Assembly (NCBI RefSeq): GCF_004193775.1
Contig: NC_041006.1
Span: 21,450,240-21,514,239 of the forward strand
DNA length: 64,000 bases
Direction of reading: 5' to 3'
Source: Glycine soja
Taxonomy: Eukaryota; Streptophyta; Magnoliopsida; Fabales; Fabaceae
Below, in pieces: positions 37,701 to 50,900 of the stretch. The position numbers were made by a program, and so were the translations under genes. The notes beneath the pieces are model-generated. The model was not told the origin of the DNA. It was given only the letters and a program-made list of their open reading frames with translations, and ran no database searches. Numbering within the stretch: the stretch's first letter is position 1; the number at the start of each line of letters is the position of its first letter.

Positions 37701-40411
37701 CGATTCAGGCTTACAATATATCGAGGCGCTCGAAATTGAACAATGAAAGCTCTTGAGAAATTCAAATGGTCATAACTTTTTCCACGAATATTTGATTCGG
37801 GCGCATAATATGTCGAGATGCTCGAAATTGAACAACGAAAGTTCTCGAGAAATTCAAATGGTCATAACTTTTCACATAGAGGTCAGATTTGGGCACATAA
37901 TATGTCGAGAAGCGCGGAAGTGAACCACGGAAGCTCTCGAGAAATTCAAATGGTCATAACATTTCACACGGATGTCCGATTCAGGCGTAGCAAATATAGA
38001 GACGCTCGAAAATGAACAACGGAAGCTCTCAAGAAATTCAAATGGTCATAACTTTTCACACGGATGTCCGATTAAGGTGCATCACATATAGAGACGCTAG
38101 AAAATGAACAACGGAAGCTCTCGAGAAATTCAAATGTTCATAACTTTTTACACTCAGGTCGGATTCAGGCTTATAATATATCGAGACGCTCGAAATTAAA
38201 CATCGAAAGCTCTCGAGAAATTCATATGGTCATAACTTTTCACACGGATGTCCGATTCAGACGCATCACATATAGAGACGCTAAAAAATGAACAACGGAA
38301 GTTCTCCAGAAATTAAAAGGGTCATAAGTTTTCACACGGATGTCCGATTCGGGCGCATAATATGTCGGGACGCTTGAAATTGAACAACGGAAGCTCTCGA
38401 GAAATTCAAATGGTCATAACCTTTCACTCGGATGTCAGATTCGGGCATATAATATGTCGAGATGCTCGGAATTGAACCACGGAAGCCTTCGAGAAATACA
38501 AATGGTCATAACTTATCACACTTAGCTCCGATTCAAGCTTACATTATATTGACACGCTCGAAATTAAACATCGGAAGCTCTCGAGAAATTCAAATGGTCA
38601 TAACTTTTCACCCGGATGTCCGATTCAAGCGCATCACATATAGAGACGCACGAAATTGAACAACGAAAGCTCTCGAGAAATTCAAATGGTCATAACTTTT
38701 TACACTGAGGTTCGATTAAGGCTTATAATATATCGAGAAGCTCGAAATTAAACATCGGAACCTCTCGAGAAATTCAAATGGTCATAACTTTTCACACGAA
38801 GGTCAAATTCGAGCATATAATATGTCGAGATGCTCGGAATTGAACCACGGAATCTCGCGAGAAATTCTAATGGTCATAACGTTTCACACGAAGGTCAAAT
38901 TCGGGCACATAATATGTCGAGATGCTCGAAATTGAACAACGGAAGATCTCAAGAAATTCAAATGTTCATAACTTTTCACACGAAGGTTAGATTCGGCCAC
39001 ATAATATGTTGAGACGCTCAGAATTGAACCACGGAAGCTCTCGAGAAATTGAAATGGTCATAACTTTTCACACGGATGTCCGATCCAGGCGTATCACATA
39101 TACAGACGCTCGAAATTGAACAACGGAAGCTCTCGAGAAATTCAAATGGTCATAACTTTTCATACGGATGTCCGATTAAGGTGCATCACACATATAGACA
39201 CTCGAAAATGAACAACGGAAGCTTTCGAGAAATTCAAATGGTCATAACTTTTCACACTGAGGTCCGATTCAGGCTTATAATATATTGGGGCGCTCGAAAT
39301 TGAACAATGGAAGCTCTTGAGAAATTCAAATGGTCATAACTTTTAACACGAATGTCCGATTCAGGCGCATCACATGTAGAGACACTAAAAAATGAACAAC
39401 GGAAGCTCTCCAAAAAATAAAATGGTCATAACTTTTAACACTGAGGTTCGATTCAGGCTTATAATATATGGAGACGCTCGAAATTAAACATCGGAAGTTC
39501 TCGAGAAATTCAAATGGTCATAACTTTTCACACGGATGTCCGATTCGGGCGCATAATATGTCGAGATGCTCGACATTGAACAACGGAAGCTCTCGAGAAA
39601 TTCAAATGGTCATAACTTTTCACACGGAGGTCAAATTCGGGCACATAATATGTCGAGATGCTCGGAATTGAACCATGGAAGCTCTCGAGAAATTCAAATG
39701 GTCATAACTTTTCATACTGAGCTCCGATTCAGGCTTACAATATATTGACACGCTCGAAATTAAACATCGGAAGCTCTCGAGAAATTCAAATGGTCATAAC
39801 ATTTCACCCGGATGTCCTATCCAGGCGCATCACATATAGAGACGTACGAAATTAAACAACGGAAGCTTTCAAGAAATTCAATTGGTCATAACTTTTCAAA
39901 CTGAGGTCCGATTCAGGCTTATAATATATCTGGGCGCTCGAAATTCAACAACGAAAGCTCTTGAGAAATTCAAATGGTCATAACTTTTAACTCAGATGTC
40001 CGATTCAAGCGCATCACATATAGAGACGCTAAAAAATGAACAACGGAAGCTCTCCAGAAATTAAAATAGTCATAAGTTTTCACACTGAGGTCCGATTCTG
40101 GCTTATAATATATCGGCGCGCTCGAAATTGAACAACGGAAGCTCTCGAGAAATTCAAATGGTCATAACTTTTCACACGGAGGTCAAATTCGGGCACATAA
40201 TATGTCGAGATGCTCGGAATTGAACCACGGAAGCTTTCGAGAAATTCAAATGGTCATAACTTTTCAAACGGATGTCCGATTAAGGTGCATCACATATAGA
40301 GACGCTCGAAAATGAACAACGGAAGCTCTCGAGAAATTCAAATGGTCATACCTTTTCACATGGAGGTCAGATTCGGGCACATAATACGTCGAGAAGCTCA
40401 AAATTGAACAA
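31765..40411 (+). repeat. 4323-bp (47-monomer) tandem duplication, two nearly identical copies
   Basis: Anchors at 33495/37818, 34139/38462, 34507/38830, 34753/39076, 35145/39468 and 35243/39566 are all exactly 4323 bp apart (47 x 92 minus 1). Copy 1 runs from about 31765 to 36087 and copy 2 from about 36088 to 40410. Similarity starts at aacaacgaaagttctcg and ends at the matching point in copy 2. Only scattered single-base differences were seen (for example acacggatgtcc versus acccggatgtcc at the 34300/38610 anchor). The constant offset over the whole length means no internal insertions or deletions, so the event is recent. Confidence 0.9.
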
Positions 40412-42831
40412 CGGAAGCTCTCGAGAAATTTAAATGGTCATAACTTTTCACACGGATGTCCGATTCGGGCGCATAATATGTCGAGATGCTCGAAAGTGAA
40501 CAACGGAAGCTCTCGAGAAATTCAAATGGTCATAACTTTTCACTGAGATGTCCGATTCGGGCGCATAATATGTCGAGATGCTCGAAAGTGAACAACGGAA
40601 GCTCTCGAGAAATTCAAATGGTCATAACTTTTCACACGGATGTCCGATTCAGGCGCATCACATATAGAGACGCTAAAAAAGGAACAACGGAAGTTCTCCA
40701 GATATTAAAATGGTCATAAATTTTCACTCAAATGTCCGATTCGGGCGCATAATATGTCGAGACGCGCGAAATTGAACAACGGAAGCTCTCGAGAAATTCA
40801 AATGGTCATAACATTTCACCCGGATGTCCTATCCAGGCGCATCACATATAGAGACGTACGAAATTAAACAACGGAAGCTTTCAAGAAATTCAATTGGTCA
40901 TAACTTTTCAAACTGAGGTCCGATTCAGGCTTATAATATATCTGGGCGCTCGAAATTCAACAACGAAAGCTCTTGAGAAATTCAAATGGTCATAACTTTT
41001 AACTCAGATGTCCGATTCAAGCGCATCACATATAGAGACGCTAAAAAATGAACAACGGAAGCTCTCCAGAAATTAAAATAGTCATAAGTTTTCACACTGA
41101 GGTCCGATTCAGGCTTATAATATATCGGCGCGCTCGAAATTGAACAACGGAAGCTCTCGAGAAATTCAAGTGGTCATAACTTTTCACACGGAGGTCAAAT
41201 TCGGGCACATAATATGTCGAGATGCTCGGAATTGAACCACGGAAGCTTTCGAGAAATTCAAATGGTCATAACTTTTCAAACGGATGTCCGATTAAGGTGC
41301 ATCACATATAGAGACGCTCGAAAATGAACAACGGAAGCTCTCGAGAAATTCAAATGGTCATACCTTTTCACATGGAGGTCAGATTCGGGCACATAATACG
41401 TCGAGAAGCTCAAAATTGAACAACGGAAGCTCTCGAGAAATTTAAATGGTCATAACTTTTCACACGGATGTCCGATTCGGGCGCATAATATGTCGAGATG
41501 CTCGAAAGTGAACAACGGAAGCTCTCGAGAAATTCAAATGGTCATAACTTTTCACTGAGATGTCCGATTCGGGCGCATAATATGTCGAGATGCTCGAAAG
41601 TGAACAACGGAAGCTCTCGAGAAATTCAAATGGTCATAACTTTTCACACGGATGTCCGATTCAGGCGCATCACATATAGAGACGCTAAAAAAGGAACAAC
41701 GGAAGTTCTCCAGATATTAAAATGGTCATAAATTTTCACTCAAATGTCCGATTCGGGCGCATAATATGTCGAGACGCGCGAAATTGAACAACGGAAGCTC
41801 TCGAGAAATTCAAATGGTCATAACATTTCACCCGGATGTCCTATCCAGGCGCATCACATATAGAGACGTACGAAATTAAACAACGGAAGCTTTCAAGAAA
41901 TTCAATTGGTCATAACTTTTCAAACTGAGGTCCGATTCAGGCTTATAATATATCTGGGCGCTCGAAATTCAACAACGAAAGCTCTTGAGAAATTCAAATG
42001 GTCATAACTTTTAACTCAGATGTCCGATTCAAGCGCATCACATATAGAGACGCTAAAAAATGAACAACGGAAGCTCTCCAGAAATTAAAATAGTCATAAG
42101 TTTTCACACTGAGGTCCGATTCAGGCTTATAATATATCGGCGCGCTCGAAATTGAACAACGGAAGCTCTCGAGAAATTCAAGTGGTCATAACTTTTCACA
42201 CGGAGGTCAAATTCGGGCACATAATATGTCGAGATGCTCGGAATTGAACCACGGAAGCTTTCGAGAAATTCAAATGGTCATAACTTTTCAAACGGATGTC
42301 CGATTAAGGTGCATCACATATAGAGACGCTCGAAAATGAACAACGGAAGCTCTCGAGAAATTCAAATGGTCATACCTTTTCACATGGAGGTCAGATTCGG
42401 GCACATAATACGTCGAGAAGCTCAAAATTGAACAACGGAAGCTCTCGAGAAATTTAAATGGTCATAACTTTTCACACGGATGTCCGATTCGGGCGCATAA
42501 TATGTCGAGATGCTCGAAAGTGAACAACGGAAGCTCTCGAGAAATTCAAATGGTCATAACTTTTCACTGAGATGTCCGATTCGGGCGCATAATATGTCGA
42601 GATGCTCGAAAGTGAACAACGGAAGCTCTCGAGAAATTCAAATGGTCATAACTTTTCACACGGATGTCCGATTCAGGCGCATCACATATAGAGACGCTAA
42701 AAAAGGAACAACGGAAGTTCTCCAGATATTAAAATGGTCATAAATTTTCACTCAAATGTCCGATTCGGGCGCATAATATGTCGAGACGCGCGAAATTGAA
42801 CAACGGAAGCTCTCGAGAAATTCAAATGGTC
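39796..42831 (+). repeat. 1012-bp (11-monomer) higher-order unit, three tandem copies
   Basis: The landmark ataacatttcacccggatg occurs at 39796, 40808 and 41820, exactly 1012 bp (11 x 92) apart. A second landmark, a tgctcgaaagtgaacaac monomer, recurs at 40486, 41498 and 42510 with the same spacing. Copies 2 and 3 look identical over the parts compared, while copy 1 differs at a few bases (for example ttctggcttat versus ttcaggcttat). The first copy overlaps the end of the 47-monomer duplication, so the 11-mer amplification came after or with it. Confidence 0.9.
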
Positions 42832-42840
42832 ATAACTTTT

Positions 42841-44310
42841 CACTCGGATGTCCGATTCAGGCGCAACACATTTACAGACAATCGAAATTGAACAACGGAA
42901 GCTCTCAAGAAATTCAAATGGTCATAACTTTTCCCAAGAATGTCCGATTCGGGCGCATAATATGTCGAGACGCTCAAAATTGAACAAAGGAAGTTCTTGA
43001 GAAATTCAAATGGTCATAACTTTTCACACGGAGGTCAGATTCGAGCACATAATATGTCAAGATGTTCAAAATTGAACAACGGAAGCTCTCGAGAAATTCA
43101 AATGGTCATAACTTTCACACGGATGTCCGACTAAGGTGCATCACACATACAGACACTCGAAATTGAACAACGGAAGCTCTCGAGAAATTCAAATGGTCAT
43201 AACTTTTAACTCGGATGTCCGATTCAGGCGCATCACATATAGAGACGCTAAAAAAGGAACAACGGAAGCTCTCCAGATTTTAAAATGGTCATTAGTTTTC
43301 ACACAAATGTCCGATTCGGGCGCATAATATGTCAAGACGCGCGAAATTGAACAAAGGAAGCTCTCGAGAAATTGAAATGGTCAAAACTTTTCACTCGGAT
43401 GTCCGATTCAGGCGCATCACATATACAGACGCTCGAAATTGAACAACGGAAGCTCTCGAGAAATTCAAATGGTCATAACTTTTCCCACGGATGTCCAATT
43501 CGGGCTCATAATATGTCGAGACGCGCGAAATTGAACAACGGAAGCTCTCGAGAAATTCAAATGGTCATAACTTTTCACTCGGATGTCCGATTCAGGCGCA
43601 TCACATTTACAGACAATCGAAATTGAACAACGGAAGCTCTCGAGAAATTCAAATGGTCATAATTTTCCCACGAATGTCCGATTCGGGCGCATAATATGTC
43701 GAGACGCTCAAAATTGAACAAAGGAAGTTCTTGAGAAATTCAAATGGTCATAACTTTTCACATGGAGGTCAGATTCGAGCACATAATATGTCAAGATGTT
43801 CAAAATTGAACAACGGAAGCTCTCGAGAAATTCAAATGGTCATAACTTTTCACACGGATGTCCGATTAAGGTGCATCACACATACAGACACTCGAAATTG
43901 AACAACGGAAGCTCTCGAGAAATTCAAATGGTCATAACTTTTAACTCGGATGTCCGATTCAGGCGCATCACATATAGAGACGCTAAAAAAGGAACAACGA
44001 AAGCTCTCCAGATTTTAAAATGGTCATTAGTTTTCACACAAATGTCCGATTCGGGCGCATAATATGTCGAGACGCGCGAAATTGAACAAAGGAAGCTCTC
44101 GAGAAAATGAAATGGTCAAAACTTTTCACTCGGATGTCCGATTCAGGCGCATCACATATACAGACGCTCGAAATTGAACAACGGAAGCTCTCGAGAAATT
44201 CAAATGGTCATAACTTTTCCCACGGATGTCCAATTCGGGCTCATAATATGTCGAGACGCTCGAAATTGAACAACGGAAGTTCTCGAGAAATTTAAATGGT
44301 CATAACTTTT
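42841..44310 (+). repeat. 735-bp (eight-monomer) tandem duplication
   Basis: The cactcggatgtccgattc monomer with an unusual tttacagacaatcg tail at 42841 recurs at 43576, and the frame starting 43372 recurs at 44107, both 735 bp apart (8 x 92 minus 1). The same block appears again at about 48430-49150 (anchors 43796/48671, 4875 bp apart). Confidence 0.8.
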
Positions 44311-44579
44311 CTCACGGATGTCCGATTAAGGTGAATCACATATAGAGACGCTCGAAAATGAACAGTGGAAGCTCTCGAGAAATTCAAATGGTCATTACTT
44401 TTTCCACGGATGTCCGATTCTGGCGCATAATATATCGAGATGCTCGAAATTGAACAACGGAAGCTCTCATGAAATTCAAATGGTCATAACTTTTCACATG
44501 GAGGTCAGATTTGGGCATATAATATGTCGAGATGCTCAGAATTGAACCACGGAAGCTCTCGAGAAATTCAAATGGTCAT

Positions 44580-47500
44580 AACTTTTCACACTGAGCTCCG
44601 ATTCAGCCTTACAATATATTGACACGCTCGAAATTAAACATCGGAAGCTCTCGAGAAATTCAAATGGTCATAACATTTCACCCGGATGTCCTATCCAGGC
44701 GCATCACATATAGAGACGTACGAAATTAAACAACGGAAGCTTTCAAGAAATTCAATTGGTCATAACTTTTCAAACTGAGGTCCGATTCAGGCTTATAATA
44801 TATCTGGGCGCTCGAAATTCAACAACGAAAGCTCTTGAGAAATTCAAATGGTCATAACTTTTAACTCAGATGTCCAATTCAAGCGCATCACATATAGAGA
44901 CGCTAAAAAATGAACAACGACAGTTCTCGAGAAATTCAAATAGTCATAACTTTTCACACGGAGGTCAAATTCGGACACATAATATGTCGAGATGCTCGGA
45001 ATTGAACAACGGAAGCTCTCGATAAATTCAAATGGTCATAACTTTTCACACAGATGTCCGATTAAGGTGCATCACATATAGAGACGCTCGAAAATGAACA
45101 ACGGAAGCTCTCAAGAAATTCAAATGGTCATAACCTTTTTCACCGAGGTCCGATTCAGGCTTATAATATATCGAGACTCTCGAAATTAAACATCGGAAGG
45201 TCTCGAGAAATTCAAATGGTCATATCTTTTCACACGAAGGTCAGATTCGGGCACATAATATGTCGACATGCTCGGAATTGAACCACAGAAGCTTTCGAGT
45301 AATACAAATGGTCATAACTTTTCACACTGAGCTCCGATTCAGGCTTACAATATATTGAGACGCTCGAAATTAAACATCGGAAGCTCTCGAGAAATTCAAA
45401 TGGTCATAACATTTCACCCGGATGTCCTATCCAGGCGCATCACATATAGAGACGTACAAAATTAAACAACGGAAGCTTTCAAGAAATTCAATTGGTCATA
45501 ACTTTTCAAACTGAGGTCCGATTCAGGCTTATAATATATCTGGGCGCTCGAAATTCAACAGCGAAAGCTCTTGAGAAATTCAAATGGTCATAACTTTTAA
45601 CTCAGATGTCCGATTCAAGCGCATCACATATAGAGACGCTAAAAAATGAACAACGGAAGCTCTCTAGAAATTAAAATAGTCATAAGTTTTCACACTGAGG
45701 TCCGATTCTGGCTTATAATATATCGGGGCGCTCGAAATTGAACAACGGAAGCTCTTGAGAATTTCAAATGGTCGTAACTTTTAACTCGGATATCCGATTC
45801 ATGCGCATCACATATAGAGACGCTAAAAATTGAACAACGGAAGGTCTTCAGAAATTAAAATGGTCATAAGTTTTCACGCTGAGCTCCGATTCAGGCTTAT
45901 AATATATCGAGACGTTAAAAATTAAACATAGGAAGCTCTCGAGAAATTCAAATAGTCATAACTTTTCACTCGGATGTCCGATTCAGGCCCATCATTATAC
46001 AGACGCTCGAAATTGAACAACGGAAGCTCTCGAGAAATTCAATTGGTCATAACTTTTAACTCGGATATTCGATTCATGCGCATCACATATACAGACGCTC
46101 GAAATTGAACAACCGAAGCTCTAGAGAGATTCAAATGGTCATAACTTTTCACACGGTGGTCAGATTCGGGCACAAAATATGTCGAGATGCTCGGAATTGA
46201 ACCACGGAAACTCTCGAGAAATTCAAATGGTCATAACTTTTCACACGGATGTCCGATTCGGGCGCATAATATGTCGAGATGCTCGGAATTGAACCACCGA
46301 AGCTCTCGATAAATTCAAATGTTCATAACTTTTCAAACGGATGTCCGATTAAGGTGCATCACATATAGAGACGCTCGAAAATGAACAACGGAAGCTCTTG
46401 AGAAATTCAAATGGTCATAACTTTTTACACTGAGGTCCGATTCAGGCTTACAATATATCGAGGCGCTCGAAATTGAACAATGAAAGCTCTTGAGAAATTC
46501 AAATGGTCATAACTTTTTCCACGAATATTTGATTCGGGCGCATAATATGTCGAGATGCTCGAAATTGAACAACGAAAGTTCTCGAGAAATTCAAATGGTC
46601 ATAACATTTCACACGGATGTCCGATTCAGGCGTAGCACATATAGAGACGCTCAAAAATGAACAACGGAAGCTCTCGAGAAATTCAAATGGCCATAACTTT
46701 TCACACGGATGTCCGATTAAGGTGCATCACATATAGAGACGCTAGAAAATGAACAACGAAAGCTCTCGAGAAATTCAAATGTTCATAACTTTTTACACTC
46801 AGGTCCGATTCAGGCATATAATATATCGAGACGCTCGAAATTAAACATCGAAAGCTCTCGAGAAATTCATATGGTCATAACTTTTCACACGGATGTCCGA
46901 TTCAGACGCATCACATATAGAGACGCTAAAAAATGAACAACGGAAGTTCTCCAGAAATTAAAAGGGTCATAAGTTTTCACACGGATGTCCGATTCGGGCG
47001 CATAATATGTCGGGACGCTTGAAATTGGACAACGGAAGCTCTCGAGAAATTCAAATGGTCATAGCCTTTCACTCGGATGTCAGATTCGGGCATATAATAT
47101 GTCGAGATGCTCGGAATTGAACCACGGAAGCCTTCGAGAAATACAAATGGTCATAACTTATCACACTTAGCTCCGATTCAGGCTTACATTATATTGACAC
47201 GCTCAAAATTAAACATCGGAAGCTCTCGAGAAATTCAAATGGTCATAACGTTTCACACGGATGTCCGATTCAGGCGCATCACATATAGAGACGCACGAAA
47301 TTGAACAACGAAAGCTCTCGAGAAATTCAAATGGTCATAACTTTTTACATTGAGGTTCGATTAAGGCTTATAATATATCGAGAAGCTCGAAATTAAACAT
47401 CGGAACCTCTCGAGAAATTCAAATGGTCATAACTTTTCACACGAAGGTCAAATTCGGGCATATAATATGTCGAGATGCTTGGAATTGAACCACGGAAGCT

Positions 47501-47990
47501 CGCGAGAAATTCTAATGGTCATAACTTTTCACACGAAGGTCAAATTCGGGCACATAATATGTCGAGATACTCGAAATTGAACAACGAAAGCTTTCGAGAA
47601 ATTCAAATGGTCATAACTTTTCACACTGAGGTTCGATTCAGGCTTAAAATATATCGAGACGCTCGAAATTAAACATCGGAAGCTCTCGAGAAATTCAAAT
47701 GGTCATAACTTTTCACACGGATGTCCGATTCGGGCGCATAATATGTCGAGATGCTCGACATTGAACAACGGAAGCTCTAGAGAAATTCAAATGGTCATAA
47801 CATTTCACACGGAGGTCAAATTCGGGCACATAATATGTCGAGATGCTCAGAATTGAACCACGGAAGCTTTCGAGAAATTCAAATGGTCATAACTTTTCAA
47901 ACGGATGTCCGATTAAGGTGCATCACATATAGAGACGCTCGAAAATGAACAACGGAAGCTCTCGAGAAATTCAAATGGTCATAACTTTTC
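44580..47990 (+). repeat. Third, partial and rearranged copy of the 47-monomer block
   Basis: Variant monomers of the 31765-40411 duplication reappear in order here. For example, the anchor at 38462 recurs at 47107 (8645 bp away) and the series of tcacccggatgtcctatcc monomers recurs at 44680 and 45420. Offsets are not constant along the block, so internal monomers have been lost or gained since copying. It is less similar to copies 1 and 2 than they are to each other. Confidence 0.7.
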
Positions 47991-50900
47991 ACATGGAGGT
48001 CAGATTCGGGCACATAATACGTCGAGATGCTCGAAATTGAACAACGGAAGCTCTCGAGAAATTTAAATGGTAATAACTTTTCACACGGATGTGCGATTCG
48101 GGCGCATAATATGTCGAGATGCTCGAAAGTGAACAACGGAAGCTCTCGAGAAATTCAAATGGTCATAACTTTTCACTGGGATGTCCGATTCAGGTGCATC
48201 ACACATACAGACCCTCGAAATTGAACAACGGAAGCTCTCGAGAAATTCAAATGGTCATAACTTTTCACACGGATATCCGATTCAGGCGCATCACATATAG
48301 AGACGCTAAAAAAGGAACAACGGAAGTTCTCCAGATATTAAAATGGTCATAAATTTTCACTCAAATGTCCGATTCGGGCGCATAATATGTCGAGACGCGC
48401 GAAATTGAACAAAGGAAGCTCTCGAGAAATTCAAATGGTCATAACTTTTCACTCGGATGTCCGATTCAGGCGCATCACATTTACAGACAATCGAAATTGA
48501 ACAACTGAAGCTCTCGAGAAATTCAAATGGTCATAACTTTTCCCACGAATGTCCGATTCGGGCGCATAATATGTCGAGACGCTCAAAATTGAACAACGGA
48601 AGTTCTTGAGAAATTCAAATGGTCATAACTTTTCACACGGAGGTCATATTCGAGCACATAATATGTCAAGATGTTCAAAATTGATCAACGGAAGCTCTCG
48701 AGAAATTCAAATGGTCATAACTTTTCACACGGATGTCCGATTAAGGTGCATCACACATACAGACACTCGAAATTGAACAACGGAAGCTCTCGAGAAATTC
48801 AAATGGTCATAACTTTTAACTCGGATGTCCGATTCAGGCGCATCACATATAGAGACGCTAAAAAAGGAACAACGGAAGCTCTCCAGATTTTAAAATGGTC
48901 ATTAGTTTTCACACAAATGTCCGATTCGGGTGCATAATATGTCGAGACGCGCGAAATTGAACAAAGGAAGCTCTCGAGAAATTGAAATGGTCATAACTTT
49001 TCACTCGAATGTCCGATTCAGGCGCATCACATATACAGACGCTCGAAATTGAACAACGGAAGCTCTCGAGAAATTCAAATGGTCATAACTTTTCCCACGG
49101 ATGTCCAATTCGGGCTCATAATATGTCGAGACGCTCGCAATTGAACAACGGAAGTTCTCGAGAAATTTAAATGGTCATAACTTTTCTCACGGATGTCCGA
49201 TTAAGGTGCATCACATATAGAGACGCTCGAAAATGAACAGCGGAAGCTCTCGAGAAATTCAAATGGTCATAACTTTTCCCACGGATGTCCGATTAAGGTG
49301 CATCACATATAGAGATACTTAAAAATGAACAACGGAAGCTCTCGAAAATTCAAATGGTCATAACATTTCACAAGGATGTCCGTTTTGGGAGCATAATATG
49401 TCGAGATGCTCGACATTGAACAACAGAAGCTCTCGAGAAATTCAAATGGTCATAACTTTCCACACGGAGGTCAGATTCGGGCACATAATATGTCGAGATG
49501 CTCGGATATGAACCACGGAAGCTCTCGAGAAATTCAGATGGTCATAACTTATCACACGGATGTCCGATTAAGGTGCATCACATATAGAGACGCTCGAAAA
49601 TGACCAATGGAAGGTCTTGAGAAATTCAAATGGTCATAACTTTGCACCCGGAGGCAGATTCGGGCACATAATATGTCGAGATGCTCGAAATTGAACAACG
49701 GAAGCTCTCGAGAAATTCAAATGGTCATAACTTTTCCAACGGATGTCCGATTAAGGTGCATCACATATAGAGACGCTCGAAAATGAACAACGGAAGCTCT
49801 CGAGAAATTCAAATGGTCATAACTTTTTACACTGAGGTCCAATTCAGGCTTTTAATTTATCGATGCACTCGAAATTGAACAACGAAAGCTCTCGAGAAAT
49901 TCAAATGGTCATAACTTTTAACTCGGATGTCCGATTCAGGCGGATCTCATATAGAGACGCTAAAAAATGAACAACGGAAGCTTTCGAGAAATTCAAATGG
50001 TCATAACTTTTCACACTGAGGTCCGATTCAGGCTTATAATATATCTGGGCGCTCGAAATTGAACACGGAAGCTCTTGAAAAATTCAAACGGTCATTAGTT
50101 TTAACTTAGATGTCCGATTCAGGCGCATCACATATAGAGACGCTAAAAAATGAACAACAGAAGCTCTCCAGAAATTAAAATGGTCATAAGTTTTCACACT
50201 GAGGTCCGAATCAGGCTTATAATATATCGAGACGCACAAAATTAAACATAGGAAGCTCTCGAGAAATTCAAATGGTCATAACTTTTCACTCGGATGTCCG
50301 ATTCAGGCGCATCAATATACAGACGCTCGAAATTGAACAACGGAAGTTCTCGAGAATATCAAATGGTCACAACTTTTAACTCGGATATCCGATTCATGCG
50401 CATCACATATACAGACGCTCAAAATTGAACAACGGAAGCTCTTGAGAAATTCAAATGGTCATAACTTTTCACACCGATGTCCGATTAAGGTGCATCACAT
50501 ATAGAGACGCTCGAAAATGAACAACGGAAGCTCTCGAGAAATTCAAATGGTCATAACTTTTAACTCGGATATCCGATTCATGCGCATCACATATACAGAC
50601 GCTCGAAATTGAACAACGGAAGCTCTCGAGAGATTCAAATGGTCATAACATTTCACACGGAGGTCAGATTCAGGCACAAAATATGTCGAGATGCTCGGAA
50701 TTGAACCACGGAAGCTGTAGAGAAATTCAAATGGTCATAACTTTTCACACAGATGTCCGATTCGGGCGCATAATATGTCGAGATGCTCGGAATTGAGATA
50801 CGGAAGCTCTCGATAAAATCAAATGGTCATAACTATTCAAACGGATGTCTGATTTAGGTGCATCACATATAGAGAATCTCGAAAATGAACAACGGAAGCT

